A DNA stretch of 64,000 nt from Triglochin maritima (Eukaryota; Streptophyta; Magnoliopsida; Alismatales; Juncaginaceae), in the NCBI GenBank assembly GCA_963682175.1, contig OY821784.1, positions 29,927,621 to 29,991,620 on the forward strand, in the 5' to 3' direction. Of the stretch, positions 1 through 10,094 are shown one piece after another. Every line of letters starts with the position of its first letter. Position 1 is the stretch's first letter. The notes beneath the pieces are model-generated. The model worked only from the letters and a program-made list of their open reading frames with translations. It ran no database searches and was not told the DNA's origin. The position numbers and the translations under genes are program-made.

Positions 1-2
1 GA

Positions 3-2963
3 CCATTTCTGCCTCGTGCTACTTTGGAGCATGAAGCCGAGTCGTCTCACGGTGACGGGGGAGATCGGGTTCCATACGTGGAATACCTCGGTCCGCTTCC
101 ACCACCATGTAGACCTCCTTCTCCTCCTCCTCTGACTCGAGAGGAAGGGAGATTCGGTCAAGATTGAGTTCTTGGTGCACCACCACCTTTAGCTCGACAG
201 GATAGACCGATGACTTTGTGGGAGCGGACCCATCCTGTTCGGGCCGCGCAGCCTTCTTGCATAGTTTTTCCCCCTGCTCGCGGGAACAATTATGAGCTGA
301 AACCTCAATATGTGAGCATGCTTCCAACCTTTACTGCCAATAAGGAGGATTCGTATATCTTTATACGCGAATTCGAGGAAGTATGCTCCATGTTCATGCT
401 TCAACAGCTTGACGAGGATTCAGTCCGGTTGAGGATGATTTCTTTTGCATTGTAGGATAATGCGAAGAAAGGGATGTATAGCCTCCCAGCGAGCTCGATT
501 AGGTCATGGGATGACTTTGTGACCGTTTTTCTGAAGATATTTTTCCCTCAAAGGAAGACTCAACAGATATGGCACCAGATACATCAAATGTATCAGACCG
601 AGACCGAATCGTTTCATGGTTTCTTTGAGAGGTTCAAGGACCTTCTCCAGCAGTGCCCTCATCATGGATTTGAGGTATGGCAGCTGTGCCAAATTGTTTA
701 TGAGGGCATCAACTACAACACCCGCACATTGTTGGAGTCGATGTGTCAGGGTGACTTCCAAATGAAACCAATCGAGGAGGCATGGGATACTTTCGATTCC
801 ATGGCTGAACGTACCTTCGAGTGGGATACCATGAGAGAGCCACCAGCCGCCAGGTCTTCTGGTCGAGCTGGATCTTACCAAGTTGAGTCATCGATCGCGT
901 CTGAGGCGAAAATGGTTGCTCTCATGCGTAGGATTGAGAGTTTAGAGTTGGACCGAGCTCCTGTAGCTCAGGTCGCTACTCCCGGGTGTGGTAGGTGTGG
1001 ATTTACGGGCCATGATGACTTGGAATGCGCTTACGCTCCAAGGGATACTGAGCATGCGAATGCGATGTATCAACAGAGGCCCCGTAACGACCCGTACAGT
1101 CACTCCTACAACCTGGGATGGCGTAACCATCCTAACTTCTCTTGGGGGCCTAGTGGGGGTCACGGTCAGAGCTCACACGCTCAACCTCAACCTTCACCTT
1201 ATCAACCTCCACGCCCATCGGCGACCTACCAACCCACACATCAAAGGTCTAAGCACCAAAATTACCAACCTGCTCATGCCTCATCGTCGGGTTATTCCAA
1301 CCAGATGTCACCACCCCAGCGGGTTGACTCTAAGGACCCTTCTTGTGATCCGACCCTTCAAGCGTTGCAAAGTACAGTCAAGGCTTTGGAAATGCAAGTT
1401 AGCCAGTTGGCTCATCAATTCCATGAACATGAGAAGGGTCAGTTCCCGAGTCAACTTGTGGTAAATCACAGGGGTCAGCCTGCTCATGGTAGGCAGAATG
1501 TACACAATGTTGAAAGTGACCCTTCCCAACATGCCAATGTTGTCCATACCTTGAGATCGGGAAGGGTTGTTGACAACAATGTGGAAATGCCTGAAGCCAA
1601 CCCTGTTGGCGAGACTTTCGAGGAGAGTTTTGAGCCTGTCAAGGAACCTAATTCTGAGACTCCTCCTCGTGATTCTTATGTCCCCAAGGCACCATTCCCT
1701 CATCGGTTGACGAAAAAACGTGATGAGCATTGGGACAAGATCATTGTGGTACTTAGGCAAGTAAAGGTGAACATCCCATTGTTGGACGTTGTTCAACAAA
1801 TGCCACCGTATGACAAGTTCCTCAAGGACCTTTGCACCACCAAGAGAAAAACAAATGTGCCACAAAAGGCCTTTTTGGCCGCCAATGTGAGCTCAATATT
1901 GACACAACCCATGAATGTCAAGTACAAGGACCCAGGTTGTCCAACTGTCTCTTGCATGATTGGGAATGTGACAATCTCTCAAGCTCTATTGGATTTGGGG
2001 GCATCTGTGAATCTCCTGCCTTACTCAGTCTATGTCAACCTTGGAATAGGCGATCTTAAACCAACGAGGACAACCCTCCAGTTGGCTGATAGATCCGTCA
2101 AAATTCCACGAGGGAGTGTGGAGGATGTCCTTATCAAAGTGGGTGAGTTCGTATTTCCAGTTGATTTCATCATCTTGGATACTGAACCAGTGTCCAACCC
2201 ACAAGGACAAATTCCTGTGATCCTTGGGAGGCCATTTCTTGCGACATCTAATGCTTTGATCAATTGTCGCAATGGCTTGATGATGTTGTCTTTTGGAAAC
2301 CTCACGGCGGATTTCCACATCTTCACTCTTGGTAAGCAACCCGGGCTCTTCGACGATACTGTCGGAGCCAATTTCATCCAGGACACGGATGAGCCCGAGT
2401 CATTAGGCATGTTCGACTCACATCGACATATTATTGAGGTGCCTAATGACCAGGTTGCGAGTGAAGAGGATCTTGAGGAATCCGCCAGCATTTCTCGGGA
2501 CGAGGAGGCACATCTGGGTGCTTGCTCCTCTTATCCCGTGGCCCTTCAGCCACTTGAAAGTAACTCTGAATCCGACAAGGACCCACCTCTGGTCGAGCTT
2601 AAACCGCTCCCCGATAACCTAAAGTACATCTTTTTAGGGGATAATGAGACCTTGACACTCATTATTGCTTCTGATCTTGAAAAAGAACAAGAGGTTGCCC
2701 TCAAAAGAGTACTCTATGAAAACAAAGAGGCGATCGGGTGGTCCTTGAAGGATATCAAGGGAATTAGCCCTGGTATTGTTCAGCATCGGATCCACATGGA
2801 AGAGGATTCTAGGCCCCGCAGGGACCCACAACGAAGATTGAATCCTGTGCTGAAAGAAGCCATCCGAAAGGAGGTTCTTAAGTGCTTGGATCATGGCATA
2901 ATCTATCCTATCTCTGATAGTTCGTGGGTGAGTCCTGTCCATGTGGTTCCCAAGGAGGCGTGA
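3..2963 (+). pseudogene. Athila gag-protease-RT(N-terminal) reading frame, broken
   Basis: One frame stays recognisable from the window start to 2963. The capsid-like gag region (about 210-830) contains the CPHHGFEVWQLCQIVYEG block, which is repeated in the second Athila family at 60482. A zinc knuckle C-x2-C-x4-H-x4-C lies at 987-1028, followed by a Q/P/H-rich linker. A heptad-like segment (ALQSTVKALEMQVSQL) follows. The aspartic protease active site DLGASVNLLP is near 1990-2020 and its partner motif ILGRPF near 2220. The N-terminal part of RT begins near 2700. In-frame stops are at 165-167 and 453-455, and the frame ends at 2961-2963, where RT continues in another frame. The true start is upstream of the window. 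Gag would form the particle and the protease would process the polyprotein. This copy cannot make an intact one. Confidence 0.85.
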
Positions 2964-5100
2964 CGGTTGTGGAGAATGAGCATAATGAGCTTATCCCGAC
3001 ACGCCTGTAAACTGGCTGGCGAGTTTGCGTTGATTATCGCAAACTCAATGCGGCAACGCGGAAAGATCATTTCCCGTTGCCATTCATTGATCAGATGTTG
3101 GAAAGGTTGGCCGGACATGAGTATTATTGTTTTCTTGATGGAAACTCCGGTCACAACCAAATTCCCATCGCCCCCGAGGATCAAGAGAAAACCACATTTA
3201 CTTGTCCCTTTGGCACGTTTGCCTACCGTCTCATGCCCTTTGGGTTATGTAATGCGCCGGCAACGTTTCAAATGTGTATGATCAGCATCTTCTCCAATAT
3301 GGTTGAGCGTTTCCTTGAGGTCTTCATGGACGACTTTTCCATATTTGGCACTTCCTTTGATGAGTGCTTTTATCACTTGAGCCTTGTCCTCAAGCGATGC
3401 CGTGAGAAGAACCTCGCTCTCAATTGGGAGAAATGCCACTTCATGGTGAAGCGAGGGATTGTACTTGGACATGTGGTCTCAAGTAGGGGAATTGAGGTCG
3501 ATCCCGCCAAAGTGGGTATCATTGCTAATCTCCCACCGCCACATAATGTGAAGGATATCCATGCCTTTTTGGGGCATGCTGGATTCTATCGCCGGTTCAT
3601 TCGGGATTTTAGCAAAATTGCTCAACCTCTCACCGCCTTGTTGGCTAAGGATGTCATTTTTGAGTTCACACCGGATTGCCACCATGCCTTTTTGACCTTG
3701 AAGAAAGAGTTGACTTCAGCTCCCATTATTAAGGCACCGGTGTGGACTGAACCCTTTGAGTTAATTTGTGATGCATCTGACTTCGCTATGGGAGCAGTGC
3801 TTGGGCAACGATTAGACAAAATGCCTCATGTGATCTACTATGCCAGTAGAACAATCAATGATGCCCAATTGAACTGCACTGTGACCGAGAAGGAATTCTT
3901 AGCGATCATATTTACTTTGGAGAAATTCCGGTCGTACTTGATTGGCTCCCACGTGATTATCTATTCTGATCACACAGCCATCAAGCACCTCATGGCAAAG
4001 AAATATGCAAAATCCCGACTCTTGAGATGGATCTTGTTGTTACAAGAATTCGATCTCGAGATTCAGGACAAAAAAAGGTGTGAAAATGTTGTAGCTGACC
4101 ACTTGTCTCGTCTAGAGACGACCAACCCACAGGACCAAATCATTGATGACAAATTTCCTGACGAGCAGTTGTTCACGATCGAAGATAACCCATAGTTTGC
4201 CGACGTCGTGAACTACCTCGTGACCGAGCAACTTCCTGTGGGTTGGTCAAAATCTGACCAAACCAAATTTAGATCTTATGTCAGATTCTTCCACTGGGAC
4301 GACCCCTACCTATTCAAATACTTCTCTGACCAAATTTTCAGGCGGTGCGTCCCAGATACGGAGTTCCAAAGTGTGCTCCACTTCTGCCATTCCAAGGCAT
4401 GTGGAGGACACTTTGGAGCAAAGAAAACTGCTGCCAAGGTGCTCCAATCTGGATTCTACTGACCCTCTCTTTTCAAGGATGCTTACGACTATTGTAAGCA
4501 ATGTGATAGGTGCCAGCGCCTTGGCGGGATTGGTCGACGTGACATGATGCCTTTGCAAAATGTCCTTGTTGTCGACATCTTCAATGTGTGGGGCATCGAT
4601 TTCATGGGTCCCTTCCCGAACTCGTTCGGGAATGTTTACATTCTGGTGGCTGTTGACTATGTGTCTAAGTAGGTTGAGGCTATACCCACAAAGACCAATG
4701 ACAACAAGGTGGTCACCAAATTCTTGAGGGACATTTTTGCGCGATTTGGTACTCCTCGTACCATAATCAGCGATAGGGGTACCCACTTCTGTAATCGCTC
4801 CTTTGAAGCGCTTATGAGGAAATATTCGATCACCCACAAGCTTGCGACCCCATATACTCCGCAAACTACTGGGCATGTCGAAATCTCTAACCGTCAATTA
4901 AAGCAAATTCTTGAGAAGATGGTTAGTTCCTCGAGGAAGGATTGGTCAACCAAGTTGAATGACACGTTGTGGGCCTTCCGCACCGCGTACAAGACCAATT
5001 TGGGTATGTCCCCATATCGGGTAGTGTACGGCAAGGCTTGCCACCTACCCGTCGAGCTTGAGCGTTATGCTTTCTGGGTGATCAAGAACCTGAATATGGA
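2964..5100 (+). pseudogene. Athila RT - RNase H - integrase reading frame, broken
   Basis: This continues the same polyprotein after a frameshift near 2955-2965. The RT core carries the catalytic FMDDFSIFG near 3330. RNase H follows with its acidic residues in [17 protein letters not shown] and [10 protein letters not shown] (about 3765-3990). Integrase has the H-H-C-C zinc motif (about 4380-4530) and D, D, E residues in GIDFMGP, SDRGTHF and VEISNRQ. Stops in this frame lie at 3008, 4193, 4460 and 4670. Three of them sit where tryptophan is conserved in the family, as expected for G-to-A change. The frame ends at about 5100, where the LTR sequence begins, so the integrase C-terminus is lost. 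The element is dead but all three catalytic domains are readable. Confidence 0.85.
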
Positions 5101-6055
5101 TAGGCTATTTTTGGTATTGGTTTAGTCCCACATCGGGGGATTGTCCCGGATTAGCTTTTTCCATGCTTATAAATAGAACTCTTCACCTTCCATTGTATCT
5201 ATCTCTCTCTCTTTGGTGGCCTTCTTCCCTACTAAGAGTGAAGCCTTGAAGCAAAACTCTGGTGGAGGAAGGGCTGCTTGTAATTTGAGTGAGTTAATAA
5301 TAGATGTTTTCATTAGCTTGTTAATTCTTGCTTAGTTAATTTCCTTTAATGTGTTTGCTTTGGTGCTTGTTTTGTTTTATGCTTCTTTAATATTTCTTGC
5401 TTGATTAGTATAGTTTCATTTCAGTATAATGCTTCATTTTATTAGAGTAGTTAGTTTAAATATGTGTGAGTAGTTCCATCCCTTTTGGGGGTGGAGTAGA
5501 TGTGTGTACATGTTATGTAGATGATTTGAATGCGTAAGATGAATGTTTTGTGTTGATATTAGTATGCTTGCTTGAATTATTAAGAACCTTACTTGATGGT
5601 TTCTTCCATAGCTTAGGTACATTCCATGCTTGTCTAAGTGTCTTAATAACAACCTTGCATTGCTCATATTATTCACATAAGTAGTGTTGTAAATGATAGG
5701 TTTTGCCATGAGGTACCTCTTATGCATTAACAAACACTAACTAACTTGAGCTTATAGTATTCATTCAACACCACACTTATTTCATGTGCACACACACTCC
5801 ACCCCTTAGGGGTTTCCATTCCTTTCTTTTTATCTTCTTCATTAGTTGTTTAGCTTAGTTGTTTAGTTATTTCATTTCAGCTTGCGTGTTTACTAGTTTA
5901 GATTAGTGTAGTATAGTGTAATACATCTTTCACTCCTTCTTTTACCTCTCGCCTTCGAACAAACCAATTGTCGACACACCTCCCAGTGGACGACCCGTAT
6001 TTGCCACCGCTTCAACGCGGCCGTGCAGTTGTGGTTAATATAAAACGATCAATCA
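5101..6055 (+). repeat. 3' LTR of the Athila-type element, 5'-truncated
   Basis: The sequence matches the last ~950 bp of the complete Athila LTRs at 32141-33674 and 38448-39986 (reverse complement). It begins inside the LTR, about 30 bp before the USE/TATA promoter, and ends with the terminal TCAATCA. It includes the characteristic downstream text CACTCCACCCCTTAGGGGTT and the GTGGACGACCCGTATTTG block near the end. About 580 bp of the U3 side is absent. Confidence 0.9.
5125..5175 (+). promoter_or_regulatory. USE-like element plus TATA box in Athila LTR
   Basis: GTCCCACATCG at 5125-5135 matches the plant snRNA upstream sequence element RTCCCACATCG at all 11 positions. TATAAATA lies at 5168-5175, exactly 32 bp further on. 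The same pair with the same spacing occurs in four other LTRs of this family. Confidence 0.7.
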
Positions 6056-6309
6056 GTGGTCAAGTTCAATATCATGTTGACCTCATCAGCTGACAATGTT
6101 CCCAATGCAGCCATGTCAACATCAGGCCTTGTCCCTCCCATGTGGACAGCCAACCTATAATTGTCCTCTGTTTTTTCCCTTTTTTCTTTAGGCTCCTTTG
6201 AGCCGCTCTGTCTTTTCTCTTTTGCTCTTCTTCCACCTTCTTCTTCTTGCCCCGCTCTTCATCTTCCTTCCTCTGCTGCTCCACGATGGCCGTCGAGCGT
6301 TGACTTTTC

Positions 6310-6810
6310 ACACCTCAGTTTGGTTTCCTTGCCTTGCTCTCTTGTTCCTTCTCCTCTTCTTTATTCTTCTCTTCCTTCTTCCTCCCCTCCTCCCTCTTCT
6401 TCTCTTCCTCCTTGTCCACTCTCTTTCTCTCTTCTTCCTTCTCCTCTTCTCCTTCTTCCTTTCCTCCTCCCTCTTTCTCTCTTCCTCCTTCTCCACTCTC
6501 ATTCTCTCTTCTTCCTTCTCCTCCTCTCTCTTTCTATCTTGCTCCTTCTCCTCCTCCCTCTTTCTCTCTTCCTCCTTCTTCACTCTCTTTTTGTCTTCTT
6601 CCTTCTCCTCCTCTCTCTTTCTCTCTTCTTCCTTCTCCTCCTCTCTCATCTTGTCTTCCCTCTTCCTCACTTCTTCCTTATCCTTCTCTATCTGCTCCTC
6701 CCTCTTCTCCTCCCTCTTCCTCTCTTCTTCTTCTTCCTTCTCCTGTCTCCTCCTCTCTTCTTCTCTTCCCGCTTCCTCTCTTCTTCCTTCTCCTCCTCTT
6801 TATTTAGATC
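6310..6810 (-). repeat. purine-rich simple-sequence tract in exon 3 of copy 1
   Basis: On the minus strand this is a GAGGAGAAGGAAGA-type tract that encodes almost only E, K and R. Indels inside it make the reading frame uncertain from here to the end of exon 3. The long plus-strand Ser/Leu/Phe ORFs across it are complement artefacts. Confidence 0.8.
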
Positions 6811-7246
6811 TTCGTCTTTCTCCCCACAAGTATTTTCACCTGTCCCTCGAAGATATACAATTTCTTCCCTCAGCCTCCCACACTCTTCCTGGGACATCCT
6901 CAGTTCTTCCTTCAGGCCGTTAACCTCTTTTGTCGCCTTCTTAAGGGCTGTTTTGGCTTGCAACCATTTCGTCTTCACCTCACTCAACTCCAACTCTTGG
7001 AGCAGCGGGTCACATGGAATGTTGCAGTCTGTCAGTTGGAGCCTTGGCAAACTGCATGTTAAAGCTGAGCCCTTTCGAACAGGAGTTCGAACAGAACTAA
7101 TAAGTTCCAGCTCCCTTTCACTCAGGGTTAAACATTTCCCAAACATTTCCGTTCAACTTTTCATTCGTGGGTATGCTCCGAGTCTGGGCTCCCCCAATCT
7201 GAATTTCTCACAAAGCCACACCTTCAAATGGAAAAGTTCAACTGTT

Positions 7247-7975
7247 TAGAACGACTGAACAGACATACGTTGATATTCTAAACAGACACACAACTTAATC
7301 CGAACAGACACACAACTTAATCCGAACAACACCACAACTTATTCCGAACAGACACACAATTTAATCCGAACAGACACACAACTTATTCCGAACAGACACA
7401 CAACATATTCCGAACAGATACACAATTTAATCCGAACATACAAACAATTTAATCCGAACAGACAAACAACTAAATTTGAACAACCACACAACTTATTCCG
7501 AACAGACACACAACTTATTCCGAACAGACACAGAATTTAATCCGAACAAACATACAACTTATTTCGAACAGACACACAACATATTCAGAACAGACAAACA
7601 ATTTAATCTGAATAGACAAACAATTTAATCCGAATAGAAACACAACTTATTCCGAACAGACACACAACTTATTCCGAACAGACACACAACTAAATCTGAA
7701 CAGAAACACAACTATATCTGAGTAGACACACAAATTATTCCGAACAGACACACAATTTAATCTGAACAGACACACAACATATTCTGAACAGACACACAAT
7801 TTAATATGAACAGACACACAACTTATTCCGAATAAACACACAATTTAATCTGAACAGACAAACAACTTCATCTGGACAGACAAACAATTTAATCCGAACA
7901 GACACACAACTTAATCTTGACAGATAAACAACTTATTCCGGACAGACTCACAATTTAAACGGAACAAGCGCATAA
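7247..7975 (-). repeat. 22-bp minisatellite filling intron 2 of copy 1
   Basis: About 30 tandem units of roughly 22 bp, read on the minus strand as GTCTGTTCGGAATAAGTTGT plus two bases, with point variants and no interspersed unique spacers. The array occupies nearly the whole intron between donor GTAAGC (7998) and the acceptor at 7222. Confidence 0.85.
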
Positions 7976-8755
7976 CTTAAAGAGCAAAAAACGCTTACTT
8001 GTAGTATTGCCACACAACCGTCGACGTTCCCCTGCCTCATAATGAAGTTCCCTGCCTTTCTCCTCTCCTGCAGTTCTAAGCTGGCTTTCTCCAGGCCCCC
8101 AACCAGGGGGCTCCGTGAAATGCATGTGCCCATGCGTATATGTTTATGCGTCTAATGTCCCTCAAATGTATGAACCATTGCTTCTGTCGAAGTGTTCCAT
8201 CAAAGAACAAAAAATGGTTGAAGATGAAAGAAATCAGGAGACGAACGTACTCCTCTGTCTCGCCCATGACACTTGTTGTCGTCAAATGACCTAACAGTTT
8301 TGTGTTGTAAAGGTTCACCCCTTCTCGCCTCTGTACACCCAATGGTTCCATCACAACGGTCTTCCCATGCATACTTAAGCCCAAAATTAGGGCAACGTCT
8401 TCAGGTGTAAGGGGAACTAGCCCTGATCCTATTCTCAGCCCCACCTCCTTCGCATCGTAGTGTTCGATGAACCAACCGACTATTTCGTTGTCCGTAGTAA
8501 TGTCAGGAAGGTCTAGGAAGTGACCGAAAGGGGTGCTCCGGAAAACATCCTTCTCAACCTTCTTCAACCTGTCAAATTGCTTTCGGATGGCCGTCCAAGA
8601 GCACCTGAATTCCTAGAAGTAGTAGGTGGTTCCCTAAAACAAATAATTGAAGAAACAAAAGTTCCTCAAAAAAAGAACGACGAAGGGAAAAAACTAAATA
8701 GACCCACCGATTCTGGTACATGTTCGCTATCGACGGTAGGAGTCGAAGAATCCAT

Positions 8756-9169
8756 TATTGTTGAGAAGGGAAGAGACCGAGAGAAACTCTCTTTTGGCTT
8801 CCTCCGTTCACAGGTAATCCAACGAGAAAGAAAGCGGGACTCTCCCTTTCGATCTGGATATTTGTTATCTTCCTCGGTATCTGAACCGTCATGAGTAGGG
8901 TGTCTAGTGTTGTCTTATCTGGGGTTTGGAAAGCAACCATCGTACTTGGAAAACCGTCAAAAAAAATTTAAAAACCCATTAAAGGCGCGTTTGGAAAGGG
9001 TGACGTGTCAATTTGACTAGACGCTGACTTGCCAACTTTTGGGTGCCATGTAGGATGCGTCACGGACGCCCGCGTCCGTGTATAACGATCCTAATTGTTT
9101 TAAGTTTTCATTTGTTCTGTCGTTTTGAATACAAAATAGATAATTCTCCATGATTACATGGAATATTAT
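8756..9169. other. 5' flank of copy 1 and spacer, no gene seen
   Basis: The first ~200 bp upstream of the copy 1 start are probably 5' UTR or promoter. A short segment (on the minus strand CCCGCTTTCTTTCTCG and following) resembles the flank of copy 2 near 11715-11740. No convincing TATA box was identified. The rest is unassigned. Confidence 0.4.
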
Positions 9170-9752
9170 TAGTGGTGTAAACGGAACGGGACGGGTCAAA
9201 AAAATTACTTCTACCCACCCTACCTAAGGCTAGACTTAGTGGTGCGGGGCAGGTTATGTGGGTTTGACGGATTTTTCTTCAACTTTTCAGATTTTTTTGT
9301 AAAGAAAACAAAAGAATACAAAATTTGAGAAATAATAATAACTCACCACATTTTTTCCTAATAACATTCATTATAAAACATTGAAAACATGAACTAAATA
9401 AAAATAACAAACTGTAACATCAAATATTCATTATAAGTTTATAAAAATTACATTCATGGTAACATAGCAAACTCCAATATATAACAATAACACTCATTAT
9501 AACATAACAAATTCCAACATCAAATAATGAAAACATTTTTTATAACGTAACAAACTCTAACATCAAACAATGAAAACATTCAAGTTAGGCAGGTTGTAGG
9601 TTATGCGGGGCGGATTGCGAGACAACGGCAACTCGCCCCGCTTAGTAGACGGGTTATGTGGGTGGTGGGTTGGCGGGTAAGGTTTTTTTTTACCACTACC
9701 CGCATTAGGCGTGGCGGGTTTGCGGGTAAAACTTGCCCCATTTACACCCCTA
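9170..9752. mobile_element. hAT-type MITE, 583 bp
   Basis: The ends are imperfect inverted repeats, TAGTGGTGTAAACGG at the left and TTTACACCCCTA at the right. They are flanked by a perfect 8-bp duplication AATATTAT at 9162-9169 and 9753-9760. An 8-bp duplication with TAGGGGTGTAAA-type ends indicates the hAT superfamily. The interior has GC-rich subterminal repeats (GGGTTATGCGGG-like) around an AT-rich core with repeated AACATTCATTATAA. No transposase coding is present. Confidence 0.85.
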
Positions 9753-9764
9753 AATATTATGAAG

Positions 9765-10094
9765 GGTTAATTACACTTTGCAACCTCAATTATCCTTGTA
9801 TCACTTTACGTCCGTTAACTTTGAGACGTGTAACCACAACTGAACATTACTTTTTACAACTCCTTCAATAATGAGTATTGAAAAACTGCTAGTTTGAGAC
9901 ATATTTGCTGCTATTTTTCAAAAACAAATATGATCATTGACGATAATAATTGCAATCCTAACTTGCAATAAAGTTTGGACCAAATCGGATGTCGACTTTG
10001 TTTCGAATTTGAGTACTGTGGTAAGTAACACATTTCAAAGTTTGAAGTTGTAAAATTATATATAGGCATTGAGGAGTGTAAATTGTAATTAACC
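9765..10094. mobile_element. MITE with GGTTAATTACA inverted ends, 330 bp
   Basis: The left end GGTTAATTACACTTTGCA and the right end, read in reverse complement as GGTTAATTACAATTTACA, form terminal inverted repeats. Near-duplicate flanks, ATATTATGAA at the left and ATATTAAGAA at the right, suggest a 9-10-bp target duplication, which would fit the Mutator superfamily. There is no coding capacity. The left flank overlaps the duplication of the adjacent hAT MITE. Confidence 0.6.

Larger units (their letters stand above)
1..6055 (+). mobile_element. Athila-type Ty3/gypsy LTR retrotransposon, left end outside window
   Basis: This is the right-hand part of an Athila-type element. The order gag, protease, RT, RNase H, integrase is the Ty3/gypsy order. 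The protease-region wording (DLGAS, then ILGRPFLATSNALINC) and the RT motif FMDDFS are typical of Athila. The coding region runs directly into a truncated LTR at 5101. The last part of integrase, the 3' noncoding region, the polypurine tract and the first third of the LTR are therefore missing. The element ends at 6055 with TCAATCA. The first flanking bases, GTGGT, are the expected 5-bp target duplication, whose partner lies outside the window. It sits in exon 3 of the plant-mobile-domain-like pseudogene (copy 1). Confidence 0.88.
6056..8755 (-). pseudogene. plant-mobile-domain-like gene, copy 1 (interrupted)
   Basis: Exon model from comparison with copy 2: exon 1 at 8755-8708 (16 codons, starts MDSS), intron 1 at 8707-8634 (74 bp, GT...TTTTAG), exon 2 at 8633-7999, intron 2 at 7998-7222 (minisatellite), exon 3 from 7221. 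Exon 2 contains TPFGHFLDLP and LTPEDVALILGLSMHGK, the latter close to the DVAxLLGLxxxG signature of plant mobile domain proteins. Exon 3 starts VWLCEKF, then has a coiled-coil stretch (about 6960-6800), a long E/K/R-rich tract, and a last readable part with TRPDVDMAALGTLSADEVNM. Defects: a stop within 8613-8633, a frameshift near 8110, a TGA at 7155-7153 where copy 2 has tryptophan, and the Athila insertion at 6055/6056. Plant mobile domain proteins include nuclear MAIL/MAIN-type proteins and transposon-encoded ones. I cannot tell which this was. Confidence 0.62.

Noticed and set aside
5125..5175. An actual snRNA gene downstream of the USE/TATA pair
   Set aside because: The sequence after the TATA box is LTR text shared with full elements. 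No Sm site or snRNA secondary structure was recognised.
6161..7249. Plus-strand Ser/Leu/Phe-rich ORFs, as a membrane protein
   Set aside because: Complement of the E/K/R-coding tract and coiled-coil exon on the minus strand, where a paralogue supports the coding.
7647..7841. Cys/Val-rich ORF across the copy 1 minisatellite, as a secreted peptide
   Set aside because: It is made wholly of the 22-bp intron repeat.
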